NCBI RefSeq assembly: GCF_001640805.2
Contig: NC_066833.1
Span: forward strand, 11,599,344-11,663,343
DNA from: Lates calcarifer
Lineage: Eukaryota; Chordata; Actinopteri; Centropomidae
Direction: 5' to 3'
DNA: 64,000 nt
Shown here piece after piece: positions 1-10,334 of this stretch (positions within the stretch are counted from its first letter, which is position 1; every line of letters starts with the position of its first letter). The notes under the pieces were generated by a model. That model ran no database searches and was not told the origin of the DNA. It worked only from the letters and a program-made list of their open reading frames with translations. The translations under genes were made by a program, and so were the position numbers.

Positions 1-460
1 TATACTATGATATTTTTTGACGCTTTACTATACTATGACATTTTTTGAGATTTTTTGACACCTTACTATACTATGACATTTTTTGATGCCTTACTATACT
101 ATGACATTTTTTCACATTTTTTGACGCCTTACTATACTATGACATTTTTTCACATTTTTTGACGCCTTACTATACTATGACATTTTTTGACATTTTTGAC
201 ACCTTACTATACTATGACATTTTTTGACGCCTTACTATACTATGACATTTTTTGACACCTTACTATACTGACATTTTTTGACGCCTTACTATACTATGAC
301 ATTTTTTGATGTCTTACTATACTATGACATTTTTTGACCATTTCTGATGCTATATTGTACTATGACATTTTTTGACCATTTTTGACGCCATACTATACGA
401 TGAAATTTTTTGACCATTTTTTAGTGTTTTTGACGCCTATGACATTTTTTGGTGATTTTT
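1..460. repeat. 28-bp AT-rich minisatellite, array continues beyond left edge
   Basis: A tandem array of about 28-bp units shares the core TACTATGACATTTTTTGAC, followed by GCC or ACC and then TTAC. About sixteen units are visible. Some carry an extra internal CACATTTTTTGAC half-unit, and the units toward 330-460 are more degenerate. The array starts before position 1, so its true length is unknown. Degenerate single copies of the same motif recur at the junction of every macrosatellite unit to the right. Confidence 0.93.
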
Positions 461-1956
461 GATCCCTTACTATACTATGACAATTTTTGACGTCTTATTA
501 TATTTTTACTTTCATTTTGTATTACCATTTATTTCTGCAAAGCGTTTATATTACTCATTAGTTTTCTCTTACCTCTATTATTACATTACTTTTAGCATTA
601 CATAATAGTTTTATTACATTTCATTACAAAATTTACAGATTCAATTAAAATCAATTTTATTTGTATAGCAAAGAGAACTTTTACTGTTGAAACTACATCC
701 AATAACAGATTACTCTGACTATTACATCTTACTTCTGATGTTGCTCATTGCTTTTACATTAATTCTATTAATAAGATTTACTCTGTGTTGGACAGTTGAT
801 GTAAAGCTGTTTGTGAATTACCTGGAGGTCTCTGTCCTGGTCTCAAAGAACTTCTTCATTTTAACAAGACTCCCTGTGATTGTGGACTACGTCTCTGTGA
901 TCGCGGACAATGCCTCTGAGATTATGGACAAAGTCTCCGCGATCACGGACAATGTCTTTGTGATCGTGGACGATGTCTCTGAGATCATAGACGCTGTCTC
1001 TGTGATCATCGACAATGTCTCCACGATCGCGGGCAATGCCATCAAATCGGTGACCCCCGTCTCCGCCGATTCTATCGCAAGGTCTCTACGAAGCATGGGA
1101 CAATGTCTCTGATCACGGACAACGTCTCTCTCATCTTTGACAAGGTCTCTGCGATCGTGGACAGCGTCTCTGTGATCGTAGACGAAGTGGTGACACCTGG
1201 AGGAAATCAAAAAGAAACATGCTAAGGAAAATGATCAATACACTACCACCTATTCCTCATCAACAGTGTAACCATGAAAACGCAGATAAATATTCAACAT
1301 TACAGCTGAACCACAAAATTTAACCAACATTAGAGGCTGTTTCAGAAAATCAACAGTTGACTGTCATCACCTCCTGAAGAACCAACAACAAATATTTGGG
1401 AAAAAGTCAATGATTATTGATTGTGTGTCTATTAACTAATCACCACAGCAATGTGAACTACACAACAATAATAAACACTATCAGTTAATTTTTGAATGCA
1501 GGATTTTAACTTGTGTTGTTTATTATACTTCAGTAAAAAATCTGAGTATTTCTTCCACCACAGACGTTCACATACAGAATCATTATTTCACATTTCAACC
1601 TTCTTCTTAATAATACATATTTAAAATGTCTTTGTTTTGTGTTGTTTTCATTTAACAAATAACATCCAAATATACAAAGGTTTTCACAGCAGATAATAAG
1701 TGAAAAAAGAAAATAAGTGTAGAACTGGTCGTTATAAACTGTGAAAATATTTATAAAATCACCCCCTGACCAACAGTTAAAATTAACACACTCATGAACA
1801 ACTCACTCCAATATTTTATTTGTAGAATTGATAGTTTTGTACGGTGTAGTCTAGTGTGTCTAGCACATACACATGATCATGTAGGATCAAACTGAAATTA
1901 AGATATTTTTCAATCCTATTTTGATTGATCCTTAACAATAACAATTCACACTTTTA
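461..1956. repeat. Macrosatellite unit 1 (diverged, deleted)
   Basis: Left edge unit, about 1.5 kb. Compared with unit 2 it lacks about 128 bp before the CTCTGTGTTGGACAG segment, about 60 bp of the second minisatellite block and about 11 bp near 1450. The left part (480-700) is diverged. The minus-strand splice-like sites are kept at 1196/1197 and 822/821. Confidence 0.9.
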
Positions 1957-2207
1957 TGCCTGACTATACCATGACATTTTTGACGTCTTACTATAACGAG
2001 ACATTTTTACTGCTATTTTGGATTACTATTACTTCTGCATTGCTTTTATATTACTGATTACTTTTACTCTCACCTCTAGTATTACATTACTGTAACCATT
2101 ACATAATACTTTTCTTATTAAATATTACTTCTAAATTTACAGATAACTTTTACTGTTGCAAACTACATCTAGTAACAGATTACTCTGACTATTACATCTT
2201 ACTTCTG

Positions 2208-2672
2208 ATGTTGCTCATTGCTTTTACATTAATTCTATTAATAAGGATTACTCATACGTTATTCTTATATTGCAGATTACTTCTATTTTTACACTTTTCT
2301 GATATACTGAATACTGAACACAAACAGTTTAATGTCAGTGCTCTGTGTTGGACAGTTGATGTAAAGCTGTTTGTGAATTACCTGGAGGCCTCTGTCCTGG
2401 TCTCAAAGAACTTCTTCATTTTACGAAGACTCTATGTGATCGTGGACTACGTCTCTGTGATCGCGGACAATGTCTCTGAGATTATGGACAAAGTCTCTGC
2501 AATCACGGACAATGCCTTTGTGATCGTGGACGATGTCTCTGAGATCATAGACGCTGTCTCTGTGATCATCGACAATGTCTCCACGATCGCGGGCAGTGCC
2601 GTCAAATCGGTGACCCCCGTCTCCGCCGATTCTATCGCAAGGTCTCTACGAAGCATGGGACAATGTCTCTGA
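2208..2672 (+). other. 154-codon open frame conserved in units 2-5 (doubtful CDS)
   Basis: An identical 154-codon frame occurs at 2208-2672, 3839-4303, 5470-5934 and 7101-7565. Unit 1 has a shortened 141-codon version at 687-1112. The N-terminal 30 residues are hydrophobic (a possible membrane anchor). The C-terminal half is heptads such as VSEIMDK and VSVIIDN, a coiled-coil-like pattern. I recognise no family. Identity between copies is expected from array homogenisation and is not evidence of selection. The hydrophobic N-terminus is what TTACTTTTA-type DNA encodes anyway. Probably not a gene; a short secreted or membrane heptad protein cannot be excluded. Confidence 0.15.
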
Positions 2673-2812
2673 TCACGGACAATGTCTCTCTCATCTTTGA
2701 CAAGGTCTCTGCGATCGTGGACAGCGTCTCTGATCGTGGACGATGTCTCCCTCATCCTCAACAATGTCTCTCCGATCATGGACCATGTCTCTGTGATCGT
2801 AGACGAAGTGGT
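2436..2812. repeat. 21-bp minisatellite nested in each macrosatellite unit
   Basis: Imperfect 21-bp units of the type GTCTCTGTGATCGTGGACAA run from 2436 to about 2600 and again from about 2657 to 2812, separated by a non-repeat spacer. Equivalent blocks lie at about 867-1190, 4067-4443, 5698-6074 and 7329-7715. Because 21 is a multiple of three, each block reads as heptads: V-S-x-I-x-D-x on the plus strand and E-T-L-S-x-I-T on the minus strand. Both have hydrophobic residues at coiled-coil-like spacing. Openness on both strands is largely explained by the repeat itself. Confidence 0.9.
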
Positions 2813-3587
2813 GACACCTGGAGGAAATCAAAAAGAAACATGCTAAGGAAAATGATCAATACACTACCACCTATTCCTCATCAACAGTGTAACCATGAAA
2901 ACGCAGATAAATATTCAACATTACAGCTGAACCACAAAATTTAACCAACATTAGAGGCTGTTTCAGAAAATCAACAGTTGACTGTCATCACCTCCTGAAG
3001 AACCAACAACAAATATTTGGGAAAAAGTCAATGATTATTGATTGTGTGTCTATTAACTAATCACCACAGCAATGTCTGTTACTGTGAACTACACAACAAT
3101 AATAAACACTATCAGTTAATTTTTGAATGCAGGATTTTAACTTGTGTTGTTTATTATACTTCAGTAAAAAATCTGAGTATTTCTTCCACCACAGACGTTC
3201 ACATACAGAATCATTATTTCACATTTCAACCTTCTTCTTAATAATACATATTTAAAATGTCTCTGTTTTGTGTTGTTTTCATTTAACGAATAACATCCAA
3301 ATATACAAAGGTTTTCACAGCAGATAATAAGTGAAAAAAGAAAATAAGTGTAGAACTGGTCGTTATAAACTGTGAAAATATTTATAAAATCACCCCCTGA
3401 CCAACAGTTAAAATTAACACACTCATGAACAACTCACTCCAATATTTTATTTGTAGAATTGATAGTTTTGTACGGTGTAGTCTAGTGTGTCTAGCACATA
3501 CACATGATCATGTAGGATCAAACTGAAATTAAGATATTTTTCAATCCTATTTTGATTGATCCTTAACAATAACAATTCACACTTTTA

Positions 3588-5218
3588 TGCCTGACTATAC
3601 CATGACATTTTTGACGTCTTACTATAACGAGACATTTTTACTGCTATTTTGGATTACTATTACTTCTGCATTGCTTTTATATTACTGATTACTTTTACTC
3701 TTACCTCTAGTATTACATTACTGTAACCATTACATAATACTTTTCTTATTAAATATTACTTCTAAATTTACAGGTAACTTTTACTGTTGCAAACTACATC
3801 TAGTAACAGATTACTCTGACTATTACATCTTACTTCTGATGTTGCTCATTGCTTTTACATTAATTCTATTAATAAGGATTACTCATACGTTATTCTTATA
3901 TTGCAGATTACTTCTATTTTTACACTTTTCTGATATACTGAATACTGAACACAAACAGTTTAATGTCAGTGCTCTGTGTTGGACAGTTGATGTAAAGCTG
4001 TTTGTGAATTACCTGGAGGCCTCTGTCCTGGTCTCAAAGAACTTCTTCATTTTACGAAGACTCTATGTGATCGTGGACTACGTCTCTGTGATCGCGGACA
4101 ATGTCTCTGAGATTATGGACAAAGTCTCTGCAATCACGGACAATGCCTTTGTGATCGTGGACGATGTCTCTGAGATCATAGACGCTGTCTCTGTGATCAT
4201 CGACAATGTCTCCACGATCGCGGGCAGTGCCGTCAAATCGGTGACCCCCGTCTCCGCCGATTCTATCGCAAGGTCTCTACGAAGCATGGGACAATGTCTC
4301 TGATCACGGACAACGTCTCTCTCATCTTTGACAAGGTCTCTGCGATCGTGGACAGCGTCTCTGATCGTGGACGATGTCTCCCTCATCCTCAACAATGTCT
4401 CTCCGATCATGGACCATGTCTCTGTGATCGTAGACGAAGTGGTGACACCTGGAGGAAATCAAAAAGAAACATGCTAAGGAAAATGATCAATACACTACCA
4501 CCTATTCCTCATCAACAGTGTAACCATGAAAACGCAGATAAATATTCAACATTACAGCTGAACCACAAAATTTAACCAACATTAGAGGCTGTTTCAGAAA
4601 ATCAACAGTTGACTGTCATCACCTCCTGAAGAACCAACAACAAATATTTGGGAAAAAGTCAATGATTATTGATTGTGTGTCTATTAACTAATCACCACAG
4701 CAATGTCTGTTACTGTGAACTACACAACAATAATAAACACTATCAGTTAATTTTTGAATGCAGGATTTTAACTTGTGTTGTTTATTATACTTCAGTAAAA
4801 AATCTGAGTATTTCTTCCACCACAGACGTTCACATACAGAATCATTATTTCACATTTCAACCTTCTTCTTAATAATACATATTTAAAATGTCTCTGTTTT
4901 GTGTTGTTTTCATTTAACGAATAACATCCAAATATACAAAGGTTTTCACAGCAGATAATAAGTGAAAAAAGAAAATAAGTGTAGAACTGGTCGTTATAAA
5001 CTGTGAAAATATTTATAAAATCACCCCCTGACCAACAGTTAAAATTAACACACTCATGAACAACTCACTCCAATATTTTATTTGTAGAATTGATAGTTTT
5101 GTACGGTGTAGTCTAGTGTGTCTAGCACATACACATGATCATGTAGGATCAAACTGAAATTAAGATATTTTTCAATCCTATTTTGATTGATCCTTAACAA
5201 TAACAATTCACACTTTTA
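3588..5218. repeat. Macrosatellite unit 3
   Basis: Full-length 1631-bp unit, almost indistinguishable from unit 4 by eye. Confidence 0.93.
4013..4448 (-). other. Minus-strand exon candidate repeated in every macrosatellite unit
   Basis: Reading the minus strand, a pyrimidine-rich tract (TTTCTTTTTGATTTCCTCCAG) ends at an AG immediately before 4448. A donor CTCCAG/GTAATT follows after 4013, giving a 436-nt exon candidate. Equivalent positions are 2817-2382 and 6079-5644 (436 nt), 7722-7275 (448 nt) and 1196-822 (375 nt). Both sites survive in the diverged units 1 and 5. The exon contains the whole 21-bp minisatellite. In each copy the heptad frame meets a TAG before the donor (for example 4080-4078), so a 436-nt exon could not chain as coding sequence. 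It may be non-coding or a terminal coding exon. The splice sites are inferred, not demonstrated. Confidence 0.35.
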
Positions 5219-6849
5219 TGCCTGACTATACCATGACATTTTTGACGTCTTACTATAACGAGACATTTTTACTGCTATTTTGGATTACTATTACTTCTGC
5301 ATTGCTTTTATATTACTGATTACTTTTACTCTTACCTCTAGTATTACATTACTGTAACCATTACATAATACTTTTCTTATTAAATATTACTTCTAAATTT
5401 ACAGGTAACTTTTACTGTTGCAAACTACATCTAGTAACAGATTACTCTGACTATTACATCTTACTTCTGATGTTGCTCATTGCTTTTACATTAATTCTAT
5501 TAATAAGGATTACTCATACGTTATTCTTATATTGCAGATTACTTCTATTTTTACACTTTTCTGATATACTGAATACTGAACACAAACAGTTTAATGTCAG
5601 TGCTCTGTGTTGGACAGTTGATGTAAAGCTGTTTGTGAATTACCTGGAGGCCTCTGTCCTGGTCTCAAAGAACTTCTTCATTTTACGAAGACTCTATGTG
5701 ATCGTGGACTACGTCTCTGTGATCGCGGACAATGTCTCTGAGATTATGGACAAAGTCTCTGCAATCACGGACAATGCCTTTGTGATCGTGGACGATGTCT
5801 CTGAGATCATAGACGCTGTCTCTGTGATCATCGACAATGTCTCCACGATCGCGGGCAGTGCCGTCAAATCGGTGACCCCCGTCTCCGCCGATTCTATCGC
5901 AAGGTCTCTACGAAGCATGGGACAATGTCTCTGATCACGGACAACGTCTCTCTCATCTTTGACAAGGTCTCTGCGATCGTGGACAGCGTCTCTGATCGTG
6001 GACGATGTCTCCCTCATCCTCAACAATGTCTCTCCGATCATGGACCATGTCTCTGTGATCGTAGACGAAGTGGTGACACCTGGAGGAAATCAAAAAGAAA
6101 CATGCTAAGGAAAATGATCAATACACTACCACCTATTCCTCATCAACAGTGTAACCATGAAAACGCAGATAAATATTCAACATTACAGCTGAACCACAAA
6201 ATTTAACCAACATTAGAGGCTGTTTCAGAAAATCAACAGTTGACTGTCATCACCTCCTGAAGAACCAACAACAAATATTTGGGAAAAAGTCAATGATTAT
6301 TGATTGTGTGTCTATTAACTAATCACCACAGCAATGTCTGTTACTGTGAACTACACAACAATAATAAACACTATCAGTTAATTTTTGAATGCAGGATTTT
6401 AACTTGTGTTGTTTATTATACTTCAGTAAAAAATCTGAGTATTTCTTCCACCACAGACGTTCACATACAGAATCATTATTTCACATTTCAACCTTCTTCT
6501 TAATAATACATATTTAAAATGTCTTTGTTTTGTGTTGTTTTCATTTAACAAATAACATCCAAATATACAAAGGTTTTCACAGCAGATAATAAGTGAAAAA
6601 AGAAAATAAGTGTAGAACTGGTCGTTATAAACTGTGAAAATATTTATAAAATCACCCCCTGACCAACAGTTAAAATTAACACACTCATGAACAACTCACT
6701 CCAATATTTTATTTGTAGAATTGATAGTTTTGTACGGTGTAGTCTAGTGTGTCTAGCACATACACATGATCATGTAGGATCAAACTGAAATTAAGATATT
6801 TTTCAATCCTATTTTGATTGATCCTTAACAATAACAATTCACACTTTTA
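5219..6849. repeat. Macrosatellite unit 4
   Basis: Full-length 1631-bp unit. It shares some variants with unit 1 instead of unit 3 near 6520-6550 (AATGTCTTTG, TTTAACAAAT), which suggests exchange between units. Confidence 0.93.
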
Positions 6850-8303
6850 TGCCTGACTATACCATGACATTTTTGACGTCTTACTATAACGAGACATTTT
6901 TACTGCTATTTTGGATTACTATTACTTCTGCATTGCCTTTATATTACTGATTACTTTTACTCTTACCTCTAGTATTACATTACTGTAACCATTACATAAT
7001 ACTTTTCTTATTAAATATTACTCCTAAATTTACAGATAACTTTTACTGTTGCAAACTACATCTAGTAACAGATTACTCTGACTATTACATCTTACTTCTG
7101 ATGTTGCTCATTGCTTTTACATTAATTCTATTAATAAGGATTACTCATACGTTATTCTTATATTGCAGATTACTTCTATTTTTACACTTTTCTGATATAC
7201 TGAATACTGAACACAAACAGTTTAATGTCAGTGCTCTGTGTTGGACAGTTGATGTAAAGCTGTTTGTGAATTACCTGGAGGCCTCTGTCCTGGTCTCAAA
7301 GAACTTCTTCATTTTACGAAGACTCTATGTGATCGTGGACTACGTCTCTGTGATCGCGGACAATGTCTCTGAGATTATGGACAAAGTCTCTGCAATCACG
7401 GACAATGCCTTTGTGATCGTGGACGATGTCTCTGAGATCATAGACGCTGTCTCTGTGATCATCGACAATGTCTCCACGATCGCGGGCAGTGCCGTCAAAT
7501 CGGTGACCCCCGTCTCCGCCGATTCTATCGCAAGGTCTCTACGAAGCATGGGACAATGTCTCTGATCATGGACAACATCTCTCTCATCTTTGACAAGGTC
7601 TCTGCGATCATGGACAGCGTCTCTGATCGTGGACGATGTCTCCCTCATCCTCAACAATGTCTCTCCGATCATGGACCATGTCTCTGTGATCGTGGACGAT
7701 GTCATGGACGAAGTGGTGACACCTGGAGGAAATCAGAGAGAAACATACAAAGGAAAATGATCAATACACTACCACCTATTCCTCATCAACAGTGTAACCA
7801 TGAAAACGCAGATAAATATTCAACATTACAGCTGAACCACAACATTTAACAAACATTAGAGGCTGTTTCAGAAAATCAACAGTTGACTGTCATCACCTCC
7901 TGAAGAACCAACAACAAATATTTGGGAAAAAGTCAATTGATTACCAATTGTGTGTGTGAAGCAATCATGTATGTTACTGTGAACTGCACAACAATAATAA
8001 CACTATCACATAAGTACATTTTTGAGTGCAGGATTTTAATTTGTGTTATTTATTATACTTAACAGCAGCTTATCTGAAAACTTATACGTAAATAGGGTTG
8101 TTATATACTGTAAAGATATTTCATATTTCATATCACCCTCTAACCAAAAGTTAAAATCAACACACTTATGAACAAGTCACTCCAATATTTTATTGGTAGA
8201 ACTGATATTGTTTTGTACGCTGTAGACAAGCATGAAGATTAAGATAATTTTCAATCCCATTTTGACTGATCCTTAATAATAACAATGACATTGGAAATTT
8301 TTA
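6850..8303. repeat. Macrosatellite unit 5 (right edge, diverged 3' half)
   Basis: The first ~1080 bp match units 2-4 closely, with a small insertion near 7690-7710. From about 7930 the unit diverges sharply with many substitutions and deletions, giving a total length of about 1454 bp. This is the usual decay of the terminal repeat of an array. Confidence 0.9.
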
Positions 8304-8590
8304 TGCCAAACTATACTATGACATTTTTGATGCTTTCCTATGACGTGACATTTTTACTTCTATTTTGGATTACTATTAATTCTACATTGCTTTTATATTG
8401 CTGATTACTTTTACTAATACCTCTAATATTAGATTACTTTTACCTTTACATATTACTTTTCTTATTACATATTACTTCTAAATTTACAGGTAACTTTTAC
8501 TTTTGCAAACGACATCTAGTAACAGCTTACTTCTGATATTGTTAATTACTTTTACATTACCTGTATTAATAACTTTAACAATATGCAATA
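8304..8590. repeat. Partial macrosatellite unit 6
   Basis: The junction motif is degenerate (ATGCCAAACTATACTATGAC). It is followed by the TTACTTTTA-rich segment up to the CTTTTACATTACCTGTATT region, where similarity ends. This marks the right boundary of the array. Confidence 0.75.
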
Positions 8591-9059
8591 AGACCACAAA
8601 ATGATCACAACAACATGATATAGACAAACTGACTACTAAACAGTTACCTTGCCTACATAAAGTGCCCGCAATTCATGTCAGTGACGCTACAGTTATAGAA
8701 ACACACTTTAACCAAGGCAAATAAAAATGATGGAAAAAAGACAAAACCCCTAAGGTATCATTAAAAATAAGACTAACGCTCGCCGCTAATGCTAACGCTG
8801 ATGACCAGGTGTAAAGCAGCCAGGTACAATACAATACACAATGACCACAAATAGACACAAAACGACAACAACTAAATGATAGACCGCTATAAACTCAGTT
8901 AAAACGACCAGGATGGAACACAAAGTTAGTAACAGATGCAAAATGTCGGTAAAATGACAAACAAATACAACAGTGATTTAAACACACTATCAAGAGCTCC
9001 CTGTGTTTTCACCCGTCCACGTTGGGGGCCCACAACTCATGTCAGGGACGCCTTAGTCA
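8591..9059. other. A/C-rich spacer with a decayed copy of the CpG-island segment
   Basis: The stretch is rich in ACAAAATGAC and ACAAAACGAC-like words. Within it, 8664-8830 is a degenerate duplicate of 9027-9160. Both carry an ATTCATGTCAGTGACGC / ACTCATGTCAGGGACGC segment, then GCTAACGC/CGCTAGCCGCTA words, then CAGGTGTA..CAGC. The spacing between the copies is about 360 bp. No reading frame is convincing. Confidence 0.6.
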
Positions 9060-9425
9060 CAAACACAAATCACCGGTTACACAAATGCTAACGCTAGCCG
9101 CTAGCTAGTTCGCTTCTTAGCTTTACCTTCGCGTCGCAGGTGTATTCAGCGTCCAGCTCACTCTTGTTCGACAAAAAAGCAGCTCTAAAGCTCGTTTTAG
9201 CATCAAGGCTTCTACGATAATAAAGTTTTCTCACGGTACTGACAAACCGAGGAAACGGTTCAAACGTTGGGTTTACTTGCTTCCCGACTTCGTTTCTCCG
9301 CCTCTCTGCGCTCCTCCCAGTAGGTCATGACGACACACGATCAAGCCAATGACAACACACGCAAACCACGGTGAAAGTAGGAAACCGACAGACGGGAGGA
9401 GAGCGAATGAAACGGCTGCAAGGCA
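9060..9425. promoter_or_regulatory. CpG-island promoter, possibly bidirectional
   Basis: About 27 CpG dinucleotides fall within 366 bp, in a window where CpG is otherwise rare. A CCAAT box lies at about 9336 (AGCCAATGAC), next to a TGACGACA element that resembles a CRE half-site. A minus-strand donor lies to the left (9127/9126) and exon-like plus-strand segments lie to the right. This combination fits a housekeeping-type, possibly head-to-head promoter. Start sites cannot be fixed from sequence alone. Confidence 0.6.
9127..9330 (-). other. First-exon candidate pointing into the macrosatellite
   Basis: On the minus strand the CpG-rich segment ends at a strong donor, GCGAAG/GTAAAG, after 9127. 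An ATG at 9203-9201 opens a frame of 25 codons (starting MLKRALELLF) that is still open at the donor, leaving a split codon (two bases used). Joined to the acceptor of macrosatellite unit 1 (at 1196) this frame would stay open through that exon to the TAG near 887. Joined to unit 5 it ends after about 37 codons of the exon. The 5' limit is a guess from the CpG island. I recognise no protein family. This could equally be the 5' exon of a non-coding RNA. Confidence 0.35.
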
Positions 9426-9812
9426 AGTTCATTTGTGCTGCACATTTCAACAACTAGGCTAGTGCTTTTTCATAAAACTGGAAAAGCATTGAGACAAAGA
9501 GTAAAAGAAACTCATAAACAGACACTCAAGTATAATTAAATATAGTTATTAAGGAGTTTAGAGATTAGAAAATAACAATAAGCTAAAATACAGTAAAACA
9601 AATAGAATATATTAAAGTTATATGTTATTTATTGTTGCATTATTACGATAAATAGAATGAATGGCAAGTAGTAGCCTGTGCTGTATATTACACCACATAT
9701 TTATTTGCATATGTCATGGTTGTACCATTCATCATGACTTTAATGAGTACAAGATTTGATGATCATGTCAGACAGTCCAAATGATGTCTCTTTATGCATT
9801 TTTAACAAACAG

Positions 9813-9875
9813 GTGGGCCTGAGTCAGACAGGGAAAGTTTTTAGGAAGTCTTTGCAGGGACCTCTATGGAGACAG
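9813..9875 (+). ncRNA. Exon candidate 2 of a plus-strand transcript
   Basis: An acceptor (TTTTTAACAAACAG) precedes 9813 and a donor (GAGACAG/GTATGTG) follows 9875, giving a 63-nt exon. One frame is open (VGLSQTGKVFRK and onward). It lies 390 bp downstream of the CpG island. A possible first exon ends near 9420 at a GC-type donor (CTGCAAG/GCAAGT). Joined in frame to the next exon candidate, a stop appears after six codons, so a 5' UTR or a non-coding RNA is more likely than a protein. Confidence 0.35.
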
Positions 9876-10286
9876 GTATGTGTGACCACCAGCCAGAACC
9901 TCTGAACTGATCTGAAGTAGTTTATTAGCCTAACACAAATAATACAAATGAACAGATTGCGTGTTTTATTTAGTAGTAGTATTTCTATTATGATTTACTG
10001 ATCAACAAACATGTTGTGTAATTTCAAATACAGTGTACCAAATTGGGGCCACTTGACAGAAGATTCCCAGGCTGCTTTTTGTTGCCAGTCTACTCCTGCC
10101 TCCACCTAAACATTATACCAAACTGTGACATATCACCAAATCAGATGTTATTTATGGCAACAGATACGAAAGGTTTCTTTTACTAATTTAACCCAAATAA
10201 GATCTTAACTGCAGCCATAAGCCATGGTATGCATTTGAAAAAAGCCACTGTCTCCACCTCTCTATTTATTCTTTTCCTCCCTGTAG

Positions 10287-10334
10287 ACTGCCTCTCAGAT
10301 GTTCTGAATTAGAGAGGGGAAGCAGAAGGAGAAG
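10287..10334 (+). ncRNA. Exon candidate 3 of a plus-strand transcript
   Basis: A very good acceptor, with pyrimidine tract TATTCTTTTCCTCCCTGTAG, precedes 10287. A consensus donor (GAGAAG/GTGAGT) follows 10334, enclosing 48 nt. Two of the three frames contain stops, and the open one does not continue in frame from the 63-nt exon. The paired strong sites and the closeness to the CpG island are the main evidence. Confidence 0.4.

Larger units (their letters stand above)
1957..3587. repeat. Macrosatellite unit 2
   Basis: Full-length 1631-bp unit starting at the TGCCTGACTATACCATGAC junction motif. It differs from unit 3 by scattered substitutions, for example T versus C near 2692. Confidence 0.93.
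461..8590. repeat. 1.6-kb macrosatellite array (about 5.2 units)
   Basis: Five head-to-tail units plus a partial sixth. Units 2, 3 and 4 have an exact period of 1631 bp; for example the same open frame starts at 2208, 3839, 5470 and 7101. Each unit begins with a degenerate copy of the 28-bp minisatellite motif. Then come a TTACTTTTA-rich low-complexity stretch, a 21-bp minisatellite (about 390 bp) and about 900 bp of AT-rich sequence of higher complexity. Core units differ by only a few substitutions, implying recent amplification or homogenisation. The flanking units are diverged and shorter. No transposase, reverse transcriptase or terminal repeats were seen, so this is a satellite and not a transposon cluster. 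Confidence 0.95.

Noticed and set aside
1..460. Regularly spaced repeats suggesting a CRISPR array
   Set aside because: Units are directly tandem with no unique spacers, AT-rich and degenerate, in a vertebrate-type sequence.
3038..3241. 67-codon frame conserved in units 2-4 of the macrosatellite
   Set aside because: Identity follows from array homogenisation. Unit 1 lacks about 11 bp there and breaks the frame, and unit 5 has diverged.
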